DNA from: Pseudacidovorax sp. RU35E
GTDB lineage: Bacteria > Pseudomonadota > Gammaproteobacteria > Burkholderiales > Burkholderiaceae_C
Assembly: GCF_900156165.1 (NCBI RefSeq)
Contig: NZ_FTMY01000007.1
Span: forward strand, 248,001-312,000
DNA length: 64,000 bases
Direction of reading: 5' to 3'
Notes under the pieces: model-generated
What the model saw: only the letters and a program-made list of their open reading frames with translations
Databases searched by the model: none
What the model was told of the DNA's origin: nothing
Part shown: positions 26,799 through 35,858 of the stretch, in pieces
How positions within the stretch are numbered: the first letter of the stretch is position 1
Layout of the letters: each line of letters begins with the position of its first letter
Translations under genes and position numbers: made by a program

Positions 26799-28475
26799 GT
26801 GGCAAAGAAACCGGGCAAGGAGTTCTTCGAAGGCCTTGCGCAGCTCGCCGAGCAGCTGCGCCGCCAGATCGATGCCAACCTCGACGGCTGGGACATCTCG
26901 CCGGAGGCCGTGGCAGAGCGCCGCCGCAAGGTGTTCGATCCGATCAGCGGCTATGAATTCTGGGACCGCACCTACTTCCCGCACTACGGCACGGCCGAAC
27001 CGAGCGAGCTGCACAAGTACCTGTATGAGCGCCTGCCGCGCATCGTCGCCACGAAGGCCGGCCAGCGCGATGCCATCGCCGCGCCACGGGGTGAAGCCAA
27101 GTCCACGAAGGTCTCCATGTCCTTCGTGCTCTGGACCGTCATCACCGGGATCAAGTGGTATCCGGTGATCGTGATGGACGCATTCGAGCAGGCCGCCGAA
27201 ATGCTCGAAGCGATCAAGGCCGAGCTGGAGGCCAACCCGCGGATCGCGGGCGACTTCCCCGAGGCTGCGGGCCAGGGTAAGGTCTGGCGGGCCGGGGTGA
27301 TCGTCACGGCCAACGGCCGAAAGATCGAGGCTTTCGGCTCGGCCAAGAAGATCCGGGGCCGCCGCCATGGTTCTCACCGTCCTGACCTGGCCATCATGGA
27401 CGACATCGAGAACGACGAGAACGTCCAGACGCCAGCGCAACGGGACAAACTCGCCAAGTTCGTGACGGCCAGCGTGCTCAACCTGGGCCCGCCCGATGAC
27501 AGCATGGACGCCATCATCATCGGGACGGTGCTGGCCTACGACTCGGTGCTTGCGCGGTTCCTGAAGAACCCGATGTGGCACGGCAAGGTCATGAAGGCCA
27601 TCATCCAGTGGCCGGATGACATGGACAAGTGGGACACCTTCGAGGGCCTGCTGCTCAACGCCGGCTCGCCCGATGAAGGGATGGCCTCGGCCATGGCCTT
27701 CTACGAAGAGAACAAGGCGGCCATGGACAAGGGCGCCAAGGTCTCCTGGCCGGCTCTGCGCCCGCTGGTCAAGCTCATGATCAAGCGGGCCCGCGAGGGC
27801 CACGGCGCCTTCGACAGCGAGCAGCAGAACGACCCCACGGCCGGTGACGACGCACCTTTCGCCGACAGCATCCGCTTCTGGGTGAATCGCCTCGCCGAGT
27901 GGATCTTCTACGGCGCCTGCGATCCGTCGCTCGGCCGTGCTGGCAAAGGCCGGACCAACAAGACCGATCCGAGCGCCATCGGCATTGGCGGCTACCAGCG
28001 CGCGCTGGGCATCATGGATGTGGTCGAGGCCAAGATCAAGAAGCGCACGCCCGACCGGATCATCAGCGACATCATCGAGCTGCAGCGGGAGTACTGCTGC
28101 ATCGTGTGGGGCATAGAAAGTGTGCAGTTCCAGGAGTTCCTGCGCACCGAGCTGATCAAGCGCAGCGCCCAACAAGGCGTGCCGGTGCCCGCCCGCGCGC
28201 TCACGCCGATCACGGACAAGGATCTGCGCATCGAGAGCCTGCAGCCCCACATGCACAACGGGCTGATCCGGCTGCATTCCAGCCAGTCGACGCTGATCGA
28301 CCAGTTCCGCCACTTCCCCAACGCTGACCACGACGACGGTCCCGACATGGTCCAGATGCTCTGGACGCTGTGCGTGACCGGTGGCGTGGCGGCGGCCGCC
28401 CAGGGGGGCGCCAAGGCCCCCGCCCAGACCGCGCGGGAGCGCTACGGCCGCCAGGCGCGGCGCATGTTCCGCTGA
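26799..28475 (+). CDS. terminase large subunit
   Basis: 558 residues from a GTG. ATPase part: Walker A-like APRGEAKST (residues 95-103) and Walker B LAIMDDIENDE. Nuclease part: metal-binding CDPSLGR near residue 374 and further acidic motifs downstream. It packages DNA into the prohead; in Mu-like phages it cuts host-flanked copies headful-fashion. Confidence 0.92.
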   Translation: MAKKPGKEFFEGLAQLAEQLRRQIDANLDGWDISPEAVAERRRKVFDPISGYEFWDRTYFPHYGTAEPSELHKYLYERLPRIVATKAGQRDAIAAPRGEAKSTKVSMSFVLWTVITGIKWYPVIVMDAFEQAAEMLEAIKAELEANPRIAGDFPEAAGQGKVWRAGVIVTANGRKIEAFGSAKKIRGRRHGSHRPDLAIMDDIENDENVQTPAQRDKLAKFVTASVLNLGPPDDSMDAIIIGTVLAYDSVLARFLKNPMWHGKVMKAIIQWPDDMDKWDTFEGLLLNAGSPDEGMASAMAFYEENKAAMDKGAKVSWPALRPLVKLMIKRAREGHGAFDSEQQNDPTAGDDAPFADSIRFWVNRLAEWIFYGACDPSLGRAGKGRTNKTDPSAIGIGGYQRALGIMDVVEAKIKKRTPDRIISDIIELQREYCCIVWGIESVQFQEFLRTELIKRSAQQGVPVPARALTPITDKDLRIESLQPHMHNGLIRLHSSQSTLIDQFRHFPNADHDDGPDMVQMLWTLCVTGGVAAAAQGGAKAPAQTARERYGRQARRMFR

Positions 28476-28488
28476 CCACGAGACCACC

Positions 28489-29994
28489 ATGAGCCTGCTC
28501 ACCCGCATCGCCGAGGCCCTTGGCCTTCAGTCCAGCCCCGCCACAGCCGAGCCCATGCGCGAAGCCGCCGCCGTCCAGAGCAAAGACGAACCCGGGTGGA
28601 CGCGCCTGACGGGCGACGGCACCGGCCGCTACAACGAGCGCGACCTGGCGCCGCTGGCGCAGGACCGCATGGTGAAGCTGGCGGAATACCTGTGGCAATC
28701 CAACCTGCTGGCCAACCGCCTGGTGGAGCTGACGCTTGCCTACCTGCTGGCCGAAGGTGTGACGCTGCAGTGCAAGGACGATCAGCACCAGAAGGTGCTC
28801 GACCGTTTCTGGAACGACCCCATCAACAACTGGCCCATGAAGCTGGAACCCCGCGTGCGCGAGCTGTTCCTGGCCGGGGAGCAGTGCTACATCTGCCACG
28901 TCAACGAAGGCAGCGGCATGGTGCGCCTGGGCTACCTTGACCCGCGGCAGATCTCCACCGTGGTGATGGACCCGGACAACCCCGAGCAGCCCATCGGCGT
29001 GGTCACTCGGAAAGACACCAAGGGGCGCTACAACAAGTTCCGCGTCGTGGTGCTGGGCGACGATGCCGAGCTGTTCACTCAGCGCACGGCCCAGATCCGC
29101 GAGAACGACTTCCAAGATGGGGAGTGCTTCCTCTTCCAGATCAACAAGCTGCCCAGTGGGACGCGCGGCCGGTCAGACCTGCTGGGCCAGATGGACTGGC
29201 TGGACGCCTACGACAACTTCCTGTTCGACGAGATCGACCGGATCGGCTTCCTCCGCTCGTTCGCCTGGGACGTGACAATGGCGGGCGCGGACGAGGACAA
29301 GGTCAAGGAGTTCGAGAAGAACTTCACGCCCCCCGCGCCCAACAGCACCTTCGTCCACAACGACTCGGTCAAGCTTGAAGCGAAGTCCCCCAGCCTCCAG
29401 GCGGCCGACACCAGCACCAGCGCCCGCCTTCTGCGCAACCACGTCCTGGGTGGTGCCACGGTGCCCGAGCACTGGTTCGGCGGCGGCGGCGACGTCAACC
29501 GCGCGGCGGCCTCGGAGATGGGCGAGCCCACGTTCAAGGTGCTCACCAGCCGGCAGACCAAGCTGAAGCTGATGCTCGAGGAGATCGGCCGCTACGTGCT
29601 GATGCAGTCGGACCGCAGCGGCGACACGCCGGACTGGAGCGATCCGGCGTGGCAGGTGACGGCCGTCTTCCCTGAGCTGATCAATGCCGACCTGACGAAG
29701 TTTGCCGCCGCTATGCAGGGCGTGGTCAACGCTGTCTCGATGCTGATCGACAAGGGCCTGATGACCGAGGAAACCGCCCTGGGCATCGTGGCCGACGTTG
29801 CGCAGCGCTTCGGGCAGGAGTTCGACGCCAAGGCAGAGCTGCAGCAAGCCCGCGCCGAGCACGCCCAGCGAAAGGCCGCCCAGGCCGCCCAGGACGTGTT
29901 CAACCTGCCTGCGGATCTCCAGCAGGCCGCGCGGGACAGCGGCAGCGGCGCATCCACGCCCGCGCCAGCTCCTGGGCCCGCCCCGGGCGCATGA
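28489..29994 (+). CDS. phage portal protein
   Basis: 501 residues. Portal-type sequence: NEGSGMVRLGYLDPRQIS, the loop NDFQDGECFLFQINKLP, and TSARLLRNHVLGGATVPEHWFGGG. It forms the dodecameric DNA entry pore. The N-terminus holds IAEA and MREA, which fit the cleavage motif proposed for the capsid polyprotein. It lies between terminase and minor head protein, as usual. Confidence 0.88.
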   Translation: MSLLTRIAEALGLQSSPATAEPMREAAAVQSKDEPGWTRLTGDGTGRYNERDLAPLAQDRMVKLAEYLWQSNLLANRLVELTLAYLLAEGVTLQCKDDQHQKVLDRFWNDPINNWPMKLEPRVRELFLAGEQCYICHVNEGSGMVRLGYLDPRQISTVVMDPDNPEQPIGVVTRKDTKGRYNKFRVVVLGDDAELFTQRTAQIRENDFQDGECFLFQINKLPSGTRGRSDLLGQMDWLDAYDNFLFDEIDRIGFLRSFAWDVTMAGADEDKVKEFEKNFTPPAPNSTFVHNDSVKLEAKSPSLQAADTSTSARLLRNHVLGGATVPEHWFGGGGDVNRAAASEMGEPTFKVLTSRQTKLKLMLEEIGRYVLMQSDRSGDTPDWSDPAWQVTAVFPELINADLTKFAAAMQGVVNAVSMLIDKGLMTEETALGIVADVAQRFGQEFDAKAELQQARAEHAQRKAAQAAQDVFNLPADLQQAARDSGSGASTPAPAPGPAPGA

Positions 29995-30920
29995 CGCCGG
30001 AGCAGAAGTCCTTCCAGGCCGCGCTGGCTGAGCGCCTGCGTGAGCGGGCGCGCACCCAGCTGTCGGGCGAGACCCAGGTGCTCAAGCAGCTGGCCCAGGC
30101 ACGCGCCAGCATCTTGTCCATCCTGGCGGGTCTGCCGTCGGACTATCAACAGTGGCAGCTCTCACGCCTTCTGGGCCAGATCAACGACGTGATCGACGGG
30201 GCAACCACCCAGGCCGGCGTGCTGTTCGACAGCACTGCCCGGGCGATCTGGCAGCAGGGCGAGGACTTCATCGACAAGCCGCTCGCCGTGATCGGCCGCG
30301 CCGTGGAGCTGCAGCTGCCCCTCCTCGACACCCGCGTCCTGACGGCGATGCGCAGCTTCGGCCAGCTGCGCCTCAAGGACGTGGGGAGGGAAGCCACCAG
30401 CAAGATCGGCGCGCAGCTCAGCCAGGTCACCATCGGCGCCCAGCCGGTCCAGGACGCCGTCCGGGCCATCCAGGCCCAGCTGGCGGGCCCGACGCCCGTG
30501 CGCGCGACCACCATCGTGCGCACTGAGGTTGGCCGGGTGTTCGCGGTGGCCAGCGAGGACCGCCTGGAGCAGGCGGCCGACCTGGTGCCGGATCTGCAGA
30601 AACAGTGGCGGCGCAGCGCCAAGATCCACAGCCGGTGGACGCACGACCTGATGGACGGCCAGGTCGTGGGGGCGAAGGAGTCGTTCAAGGTGCCCAATCC
30701 CGGCGGCGGCTTCGACATGATGAAGTGCCCCCACGACCCTCAGGCACCCGCCGAGCAGGTGATCAACTGCGGCTGCGTGATGCTCCCGACCATGAAGGGA
30801 TGGCAGGTGATGACCCCGGGCGCCAAGCCTTTCACCAAGAAAGAGCTTCAACAGGACGGCCGAAAAGCTGCCCTTGACCAGGCCGCCAAGCGCGCCGGAC
30901 GGCGGCAGGAAACCGCCTGA
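29991..30920 (+). CDS. minor head protein (Mu gpF / SPP1 gp7-like)
   Basis: 309 residues. C-terminal motif typical of the head-morphogenesis family: SRWTHDLMDGQVV...FKVPNPGGGFDMMKCPHDPQAPAEQVINCGC. Its ATG overlaps the portal stop. It probably sits inside the portal/head and helps assembly or ejection. Confidence 0.85.
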   Translation: MTPEQKSFQAALAERLRERARTQLSGETQVLKQLAQARASILSILAGLPSDYQQWQLSRLLGQINDVIDGATTQAGVLFDSTARAIWQQGEDFIDKPLAVIGRAVELQLPLLDTRVLTAMRSFGQLRLKDVGREATSKIGAQLSQVTIGAQPVQDAVRAIQAQLAGPTPVRATTIVRTEVGRVFAVASEDRLEQAADLVPDLQKQWRRSAKIHSRWTHDLMDGQVVGAKESFKVPNPGGGFDMMKCPHDPQAPAEQVINCGCVMLPTMKGWQVMTPGAKPFTKKELQQDGRKAALDQAAKRAGRRQETA

Positions 30921-31029
30921 AACGGCTCGAGGCCGTAGGAGCCGCGATCCGACCTCCACGCCACCAGGGTATGGATTTTTCCGGCGCGGCCCGCCATCGC
31001 ACGGTTTGCGTGGAGTTAAACCTATTCCC

Positions 31030-31119
31030 GGCCCCACCCGGCGGTCTGGAGTTCGGCCGGGGGCCGTGGTAGCCTGAAAACGCTCTCCACGGGCCCCGGC
31101 CGACGCCTGTCGGCCTTAT
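31030..31119 (+). promoter_or_regulatory. promoter-hairpin element 2 (before head genes)
   Basis: Sequence GCCGTGGTAGCCTGAAAACGC aligned with element 1, then a 7-bp hairpin GGCCGAC-GCCT-GTCGGCC followed by TTAT. It occupies the only sizeable gap between minor head protein and capsid genes. The rest of the 253-bp gap has no gene. No clear -35 box, so an activator may be needed. Confidence 0.55.
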
Positions 31120-31173
31120 CTATATGTCGGCCGTCGCTGACAGTCGCTCCATCCCTTATCTGGAGCGATCTCG

Positions 31174-31419
31174 ATGTCCGATCCCACCCAGGCCGACAAG
31201 GCCGCCAAGCAGCTGACCGCGAACGATGCGGCCAAGCTCGTGCGCCGCACCGTCGTGGAGACGGTCGACGGCAAGGACAACGACGGCAACGCCGTCAAGG
31301 TCCAGAAGCCCAAGAAGGTCGGCGTGACCGCCTCCGAGGTGCTGGACTTCAAGGACTACGGCAGCCACGTCGTCGTGGTCACCCGAGACGGCCAGAAGCT
31401 GTCGAGCCTGGACGCCTGA
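31174..31419 (+). CDS. small phage protein upstream of capsid gene
   Basis: 81 residues, charged, ending TASEVLDFKDYGSHVVVVTRDGQKLSSLDA. First gene of the head unit, 7 bp before the capsid polyprotein. No family recognised. Confidence 0.6.
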   Translation: MSDPTQADKAAKQLTANDAAKLVRRTVVETVDGKDNDGNAVKVQKPKKVGVTASEVLDFKDYGSHVVVVTRDGQKLSSLDA

Positions 31420-31426
31420 ACCGCCC

Positions 31427-33844
31427 ATGGCCGTCAAGCTGATTCCCGCGGGCAGCGGCTTCGCCCGCATCACCGAGGCCGTCACCACCGAGTACAGCCA
31501 GCTCATCGAGCTGGTGCGCCAGGCGGTCCTGGCCAAGGTGCGCCTGGCCGGCGGCATCACGAGCGACTACTACGTCGACGTGCGCGGCATCTGGCCCGAC
31601 CAAGTGGTGGTATGCCTGCGCGGCCGGCTCTACGCCTACCCCTACACCATCGACGCCACCAACACCGTGTCGGTGGGCGACGAGCAGGAGGTCGTGGCGA
31701 GCTATCAGCCAGTGGCAGGCGCCGACCCGGCGCCGGTGCGCGAGAGCGCCCAGCAACCGGGCGGCCGGCGCCCCAATGTCGTGGTCATCGATGACGGGCA
31801 GCTCGGCGGCGATATCGCGGCGGTGCTGCGCGAAGCCGCGGACGGCTCCATCCAGGTCACCCTGCTGCGCGCCGGCCAGTCGCTCAACGGCAACTACTAC
31901 CCGGACGCTGTGCTGCGCGAAGCGGCGCCCCAGTTCGAGGGGGTGCGCGTCTTCGTCAAGAGCGACGACGAGCACACCAAGGGCACCGGCAAGTCCGTGC
32001 GCAACCTGATCGGCGGCGTCTACGGCGTGCGCTTCGTCGAAGGCAAGGGCGCCGACCAGGGTGCGCTGACGGGCACCTTCAAGCCGCTGGACCCCAAGGA
32101 TGCCTCCGTGGTCAAGATGACCGAGGCGGTCAAGCGCGGCCTGGCTGGGCTGCTGGGCCTGTCCATCGACGCAGTCGCTCAGACCAAGAAGCGCCAGCAA
32201 GGCCGCGAGGTGCTGCGCGAGGCCGCCAAGTTCATCAAGGTTCATTCCGTCGACCTGATCGTCGAGCCGGGCGCTGGTGGCGGCCTGGATCGTCTCACCG
32301 AAGCCACCGCCACCGACATCTCCCCCAACTCCCCCGAAGGAAGCACCATGCCCCTGTGGAAGAAGCGCCTGCTGGAGGCCATCCAGGCCAAGGATCCGGC
32401 CGCGCACGCCAAGATCGACCCCGCCACCATCGGTGACGACGAGCTGGTCAACCTGCACGAGTCGGTCTGCGGCTCGCTGGTGACGCCGCCCGGCACGTCC
32501 CGCGTCACCGAGGCCGCTCAGCAGGGCGAGAACGCCCCCATCACGCGCGCTGACCTGGCCATGTTCCAGCTGCGCCAGACGGCCGTGACGCGCATCGGCG
32601 CCAGCAAGCTGCCGCAGCCGGCCAAGGATCGCCTGGCCACCCGGTTCAACGCGCTGGAGCGCTTCACCGAGGCCGAGATCGATTCGGCCATCAAGGACGA
32701 GGGCGACTACCTGGCCCGCTTCACCGAGTCCGGCGCCGTTCGCGTGCCGTCCTTCGGCACCGTGTCGGTGGAAGACCGCAGCGCCGTCATCAAGGGCATG
32801 CTGGACGCCTTCTTCGACCCGGCCCACAAGGACCACCGCAACGTCCAGTCGTTCCGCGAATGCTACGTGGAGATCACGGGCGACCGCCGCGTGACCGGCC
32901 GCATCGAGAACTGCGACCTGAGTCGCCTGTCGGAGAGCCTGGGCATCATGCGCGAGTCGGTTTCCAGCTCGACCTTCTCGGCCGCGCTGGGCGACAGCAT
33001 CACCCGCCGCATGCAGGTCCTGTACCTGGGCATGGCGGATCTGGACACCTGGAAGAAGGTGGCGATCTGGGGCCCGGTGAACGACTTCCGCACGCAGGAA
33101 CGCATCCGCATCGGCGGCTATGGCAACCTGCCGGCCGTGGCCCAGGGCGCCGCCTACCAGGCGCTGACCAGCCCGGGCGACGAGAAGGCGACCTATGCCG
33201 TCAGCAAGCGCGGTGGTACCGAGGACGTGACGCTGGAGGCGATCAAGAACGACGACGTGCAGGCGCTGCGCCGGATCCCGCTGGAGCTGGCCCTGGCCGC
33301 CAAGAACACGCTGTACGAGTTCGTGTTCGACTTCTATCGCTCGAACCCGACGATCTACGACACCAAGGCCCTGTACCACGCGGACCACGGCAACCTGTTC
33401 ACGGCCGCGCTTTCGGCCGCCGAATTCGCCGCGCACCGCCTGGCCATGCAGAAGCAGACGCGCGCCGGCAGCGGCAAGCGGCTGGCCACGGCGCCCACCG
33501 CGCTGCTGGTGCCCTTCGAGCTTCAGGAGACGGCCTACAACCTGTTCGTGCGCGGCCAGAACCTGGACAAGACCTTCGTCCAGACCATCAACCCGGAAGT
33601 CATTCCGGTGTCGTACTGGACCGATGGCAACGACTGGGTGACGGTGGGCGACCCCAACCGCACGCCTGTGGTGGAGATCGGCTTCCTCGACGGCCGCGAA
33701 GAGCCCGAGCTGTTCGTGCAGGACATGCCCAACGTCGGCTCCATGTTCACCAACGACAAGGTGACCTACAAGATCCGCCACATCTACGGCGGCAACGTGC
33801 TGGTCGACGGCTTCAAGGCCACCACCAAGGCCGTGGTGGCCTGA
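31427..33844 (+). CDS. head protease-scaffold-major capsid polyprotein
   Basis: 805 residues. Protease-like region at about 115-285 (SLNGNYYPDAVL, KSDDEHTKGTGKS, GLLGLSIDAV, KVHSVDLIVEP), a charged scaffold-like linker (about 290-500) and a Mu gpT-like major capsid domain (about 511-805: ITRRMQVLYLGMADLDTW). A strong in-frame internal start (GAAGGAAG then ATG) at 32348 would give scaffold-capsid alone. Motif [LIVMF]-x-E-[AS] recurs about 14 times before residue 512 and not after. Confidence 0.85.
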   Translation: MAVKLIPAGSGFARITEAVTTEYSQLIELVRQAVLAKVRLAGGITSDYYVDVRGIWPDQVVVCLRGRLYAYPYTIDATNTVSVGDEQEVVASYQPVAGADPAPVRESAQQPGGRRPNVVVIDDGQLGGDIAAVLREAADGSIQVTLLRAGQSLNGNYYPDAVLREAAPQFEGVRVFVKSDDEHTKGTGKSVRNLIGGVYGVRFVEGKGADQGALTGTFKPLDPKDASVVKMTEAVKRGLAGLLGLSIDAVAQTKKRQQGREVLREAAKFIKVHSVDLIVEPGAGGGLDRLTEATATDISPNSPEGSTMPLWKKRLLEAIQAKDPAAHAKIDPATIGDDELVNLHESVCGSLVTPPGTSRVTEAAQQGENAPITRADLAMFQLRQTAVTRIGASKLPQPAKDRLATRFNALERFTEAEIDSAIKDEGDYLARFTESGAVRVPSFGTVSVEDRSAVIKGMLDAFFDPAHKDHRNVQSFRECYVEITGDRRVTGRIENCDLSRLSESLGIMRESVSSSTFSAALGDSITRRMQVLYLGMADLDTWKKVAIWGPVNDFRTQERIRIGGYGNLPAVAQGAAYQALTSPGDEKATYAVSKRGGTEDVTLEAIKNDDVQALRRIPLELALAAKNTLYEFVFDFYRSNPTIYDTKALYHADHGNLFTAALSAAEFAAHRLAMQKQTRAGSGKRLATAPTALLVPFELQETAYNLFVRGQNLDKTFVQTINPEVIPVSYWTDGNDWVTVGDPNRTPVVEIGFLDGREEPELFVQDMPNVGSMFTNDKVTYKIRHIYGGNVLVDGFKATTKAVVA
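32348..33844 (+). CDS. internal in-frame product: scaffold + capsid (proposed)
   Basis: ATG at codon 308 of the polyprotein (MPLWKKRLLEAI) is preceded by GAAGGAAGC with good spacing. It would produce a 498-residue protein without the protease, like lambda Nu3 inside C. It would raise the capsid-to-protease ratio. Proposed from the ribosome-binding site only. Confidence 0.5.
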   Translation: MPLWKKRLLEAIQAKDPAAHAKIDPATIGDDELVNLHESVCGSLVTPPGTSRVTEAAQQGENAPITRADLAMFQLRQTAVTRIGASKLPQPAKDRLATRFNALERFTEAEIDSAIKDEGDYLARFTESGAVRVPSFGTVSVEDRSAVIKGMLDAFFDPAHKDHRNVQSFRECYVEITGDRRVTGRIENCDLSRLSESLGIMRESVSSSTFSAALGDSITRRMQVLYLGMADLDTWKKVAIWGPVNDFRTQERIRIGGYGNLPAVAQGAAYQALTSPGDEKATYAVSKRGGTEDVTLEAIKNDDVQALRRIPLELALAAKNTLYEFVFDFYRSNPTIYDTKALYHADHGNLFTAALSAAEFAAHRLAMQKQTRAGSGKRLATAPTALLVPFELQETAYNLFVRGQNLDKTFVQTINPEVIPVSYWTDGNDWVTVGDPNRTPVVEIGFLDGREEPELFVQDMPNVGSMFTNDKVTYKIRHIYGGNVLVDGFKATTKAVVA

Positions 33845-33897
33845 AGAAGAACCTGAACGCCCGCGAAGGGCAAGCAGTGAGGGTGGCGCCCTACGCC

Positions 33898-33924
33898 CCC
33901 GCCTCCGAATGGAGGCGGGTTTCT
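33898..33924 (+). terminator. terminator-like hairpin after capsid gene
   Basis: CCCGCCTCC-GAAT-GGAGGCGGG followed by TTTCTCC, in the 130-bp gap behind the capsid gene. Probably a partial terminator or an mRNA 3'-end stabiliser, since the downstream genes are on the same strand. Confidence 0.65.
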
Positions 33925-33974
33925 CCAGGCGCCGCCCTGGCCCCTGAAGAAACCCGACGCCCCGTTTAACTTCC

Positions 33975-34667
33975 ATGGCCCTGTCCGACTACCAGCAGCT
34001 CGTGCGCCGTCTCATCGGCGGCTCGGACGCGACCGCGAGCGATGGCGACATCGACGACGCCATCGGCCTGGCGCTGGTCCGTTACAGCGCCGACATGCCC
34101 CGCGTGCTGATCCGCGACACGGCATGGCTGGTGTCCGGCTATCTCGGCCCGCTCCCCGCCGGCTGGGAGACGGCCAGCAAGGTTCTCTCGGCGGAATACC
34201 CCATTGGCCGCCAGCCGCCCCGCATCATCCCCGCCTCAATCTACGAGGACGACGGCGGCGCCGTGCTGGTGACCGTCGACTCGCTCCCGGCCGCTGCCGA
34301 GGTGCGGATCTCCTTCTCGGCACCGCACATGCTGACCGACCAGGCCGACACCATCCCGCTGGTGCACCGCGAGGCGGTGGCCAGCTATGCGGCGCATTCG
34401 CTGTGCCGCCAGCTGGCGGCGCGCTTCAGCGGGGAGCGCGAGGCGTCCATCAATGCGGATGGGAGCAACACCGAGAGCCGGGCACGCAACTATGCGGCCC
34501 GGGCCAAGGAATACCGGGCCGTCTACTACGGCGCGCTCGGCAAGCCGGATCCTGCCCTGTTGACGAGCGGCCAGACCGCCGGGTCGGGTGCGACGCCGGC
34601 TGCATCAGTGGGCAGCTGGCCCGGGCGGCCGCGCAACCGTCTGACCCGCATGGGGCTGGACCTGTGA
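33975..34667 (+). CDS. head-tail connector-like protein
   Basis: 230 residues. Position directly after the capsid gene and N-terminal MALSDYQQLVRRLIGGSD plus many small residues suggest a head-completion or adaptor protein, but no motif names it. Its TGA overlaps the GTG of the next gene. Confidence 0.55.
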   Translation: MALSDYQQLVRRLIGGSDATASDGDIDDAIGLALVRYSADMPRVLIRDTAWLVSGYLGPLPAGWETASKVLSAEYPIGRQPPRIIPASIYEDDGGAVLVTVDSLPAAAEVRISFSAPHMLTDQADTIPLVHREAVASYAAHSLCRQLAARFSGEREASINADGSNTESRARNYAARAKEYRAVYYGALGKPDPALLTSGQTAGSGATPAASVGSWPGRPRNRLTRMGLDL

Positions 34668-35167
34668 GCGCGCTTGCCCTGAGCGCGCCCGCCCTTGCGG
34701 CCATCAGCCAGGGGCTGCAGCAGGATCCGGCCATGGCGCGGCGCGAGCTGCTCATCACGATGACCGAGGCCACGCTGCTGGTCGAGCGCGAGGCGAAGGA
34801 ACGTATGCCGCGCGGCGCCACGGGGTTGACGGCACAGAGCATCCAGTCCGACGCCTTCAGCACGCCCGCCGGGGTGCTGGGCGTGGTCGCCAGCTCGCTG
34901 CCCTCGGCGGGTGCCGTCGAGTTCGGTACCCGCCCGCATATGCCGCCAGTCTCGGCCCTGGTGCCGTGGGTGCGCGCCGTGCTGGGAGTGTCGGCCAAGG
35001 AGGAGCTGGGCGTGGCCTACCTGGTCGCCCGCAAGATCGCCCGCCGCGGCACGGAAGCCCAGGCCCCGTTCGCCAAGGCCATCGCGGCGACCGAGTCGCA
35101 GGTGCTGCGCATGTTCGAGGCCGCTGCTGTCCGCATCGCCGCGCGCATGGCCGGAGGTGCAGCGTGA
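34664..35167 (+). CDS. HK97 gp10-like neck/tail completion protein
   Basis: 167 residues from a GTG overlapping the previous stop. Pattern AKERMPRGATGLTAQSIQSDAF...AGAVEFGTRPHMPPVSALVPWV is that of HK97 gp10-like tail-completion proteins. Confidence 0.75.
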   Translation: MSALALSAPALAAISQGLQQDPAMARRELLITMTEATLLVEREAKERMPRGATGLTAQSIQSDAFSTPAGVLGVVASSLPSAGAVEFGTRPHMPPVSALVPWVRAVLGVSAKEELGVAYLVARKIARRGTEAQAPFAKAIAATESQVLRMFEAAAVRIAARMAGGAA

Positions 35168-35643
35168 GCACCGTGGCCGAAGTGCGGGCCGCCATCGCGG
35201 CTGCCGCCCGCGCCGTGCCTGACTTCGGCCAAGTGCATGAGTACGAGCGGTACGTGCGCGACGAAGCGAAGTTCAAGCAGCTCTACACCTTCACGCCGTC
35301 GAACGGTCCGTTGCAGCTTCGCGGCTGGTGGATGCGCCGGGTGCGCACGGTGGAGCGCTCGCCTCACATCGGCCGCGTCATCAACGTTCACGACTGGCGC
35401 ATGCGGGGCTACATGTCGCTCGCCGACGCCGACGCGTCCGAGCTGGAGTTCGACCGGCTGATCGAAGCCTTCCGCGATGCGGTGCGCGCCGACCCGACCT
35501 TCGGCGGCGTGTGCATCCCCGGCGACCAGGTCGACGGCGACACCCAGAGCGGCGTCCAGGTCGAAGACCTGAACCCCGTGCTGTTCTGCAACGTGCTGTG
35601 CAACAGCGCGGTGCTTTCCCTCAAGACCTGGAGCTACCTGTGA
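35164..35643 (+). CDS. tail terminator-like phage protein
   Basis: 159 residues from a GTG overlapping the previous stop. The order connector, gp10-like, this gene, tail tube suggests the tail terminator, but the assignment is by position. Middle segment LRGWWMRRVRTVERSPHIGRVINVHDWRMRGYM. Confidence 0.5.
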   Translation: MSTVAEVRAAIAAAARAVPDFGQVHEYERYVRDEAKFKQLYTFTPSNGPLQLRGWWMRRVRTVERSPHIGRVINVHDWRMRGYMSLADADASELEFDRLIEAFRDAVRADPTFGGVCIPGDQVDGDTQSGVQVEDLNPVLFCNVLCNSAVLSLKTWSYL

Positions 35644-35825
35644 CCCGAAGGCCCAACGTTGACACCGACACCCCCGTGCCCGCGGCCCAAGCGCCGGCCG
35701 CGCCCCAACCGGCCCCCGCGCCCGAAGCGCCCGCCGCCGACGAACACGCCGGCCGGGGCGGCCTGTACGAAATGCGCGACGGCAAGCGCGTACTGATCGA
35801 GCGCGGCGGCGACGCCCAGGCCTGA
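35640..35825 (+). CDS. small Pro/Ala-rich phage protein
   Basis: 61 residues from a GTG overlapping the previous stop (GTGA). A low-complexity Ala/Pro region followed by a compact C-terminus (GGLYEMRDGKRVLIERGG). Probably a minor neck or head-surface component; function unknown. Confidence 0.5.
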   Translation: MTRRPNVDTDTPVPAAQAPAAPQPAPAPEAPAADEHAGRGGLYEMRDGKRVLIERGGDAQA

Positions 35826-35858
35826 TCGGCAGACCCCACCCACAAGGAGTTAAACGCC

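Noticed and set aside
25857-28508. 883-codon open frame on the minus strand
   Set aside because: Antisense to the terminase genes; low-complexity His/Asp/Leu-rich translation without motifs.
31379-33976. 865-codon open frame on the minus strand
   Set aside because: Antisense shadow of the capsid polyprotein.
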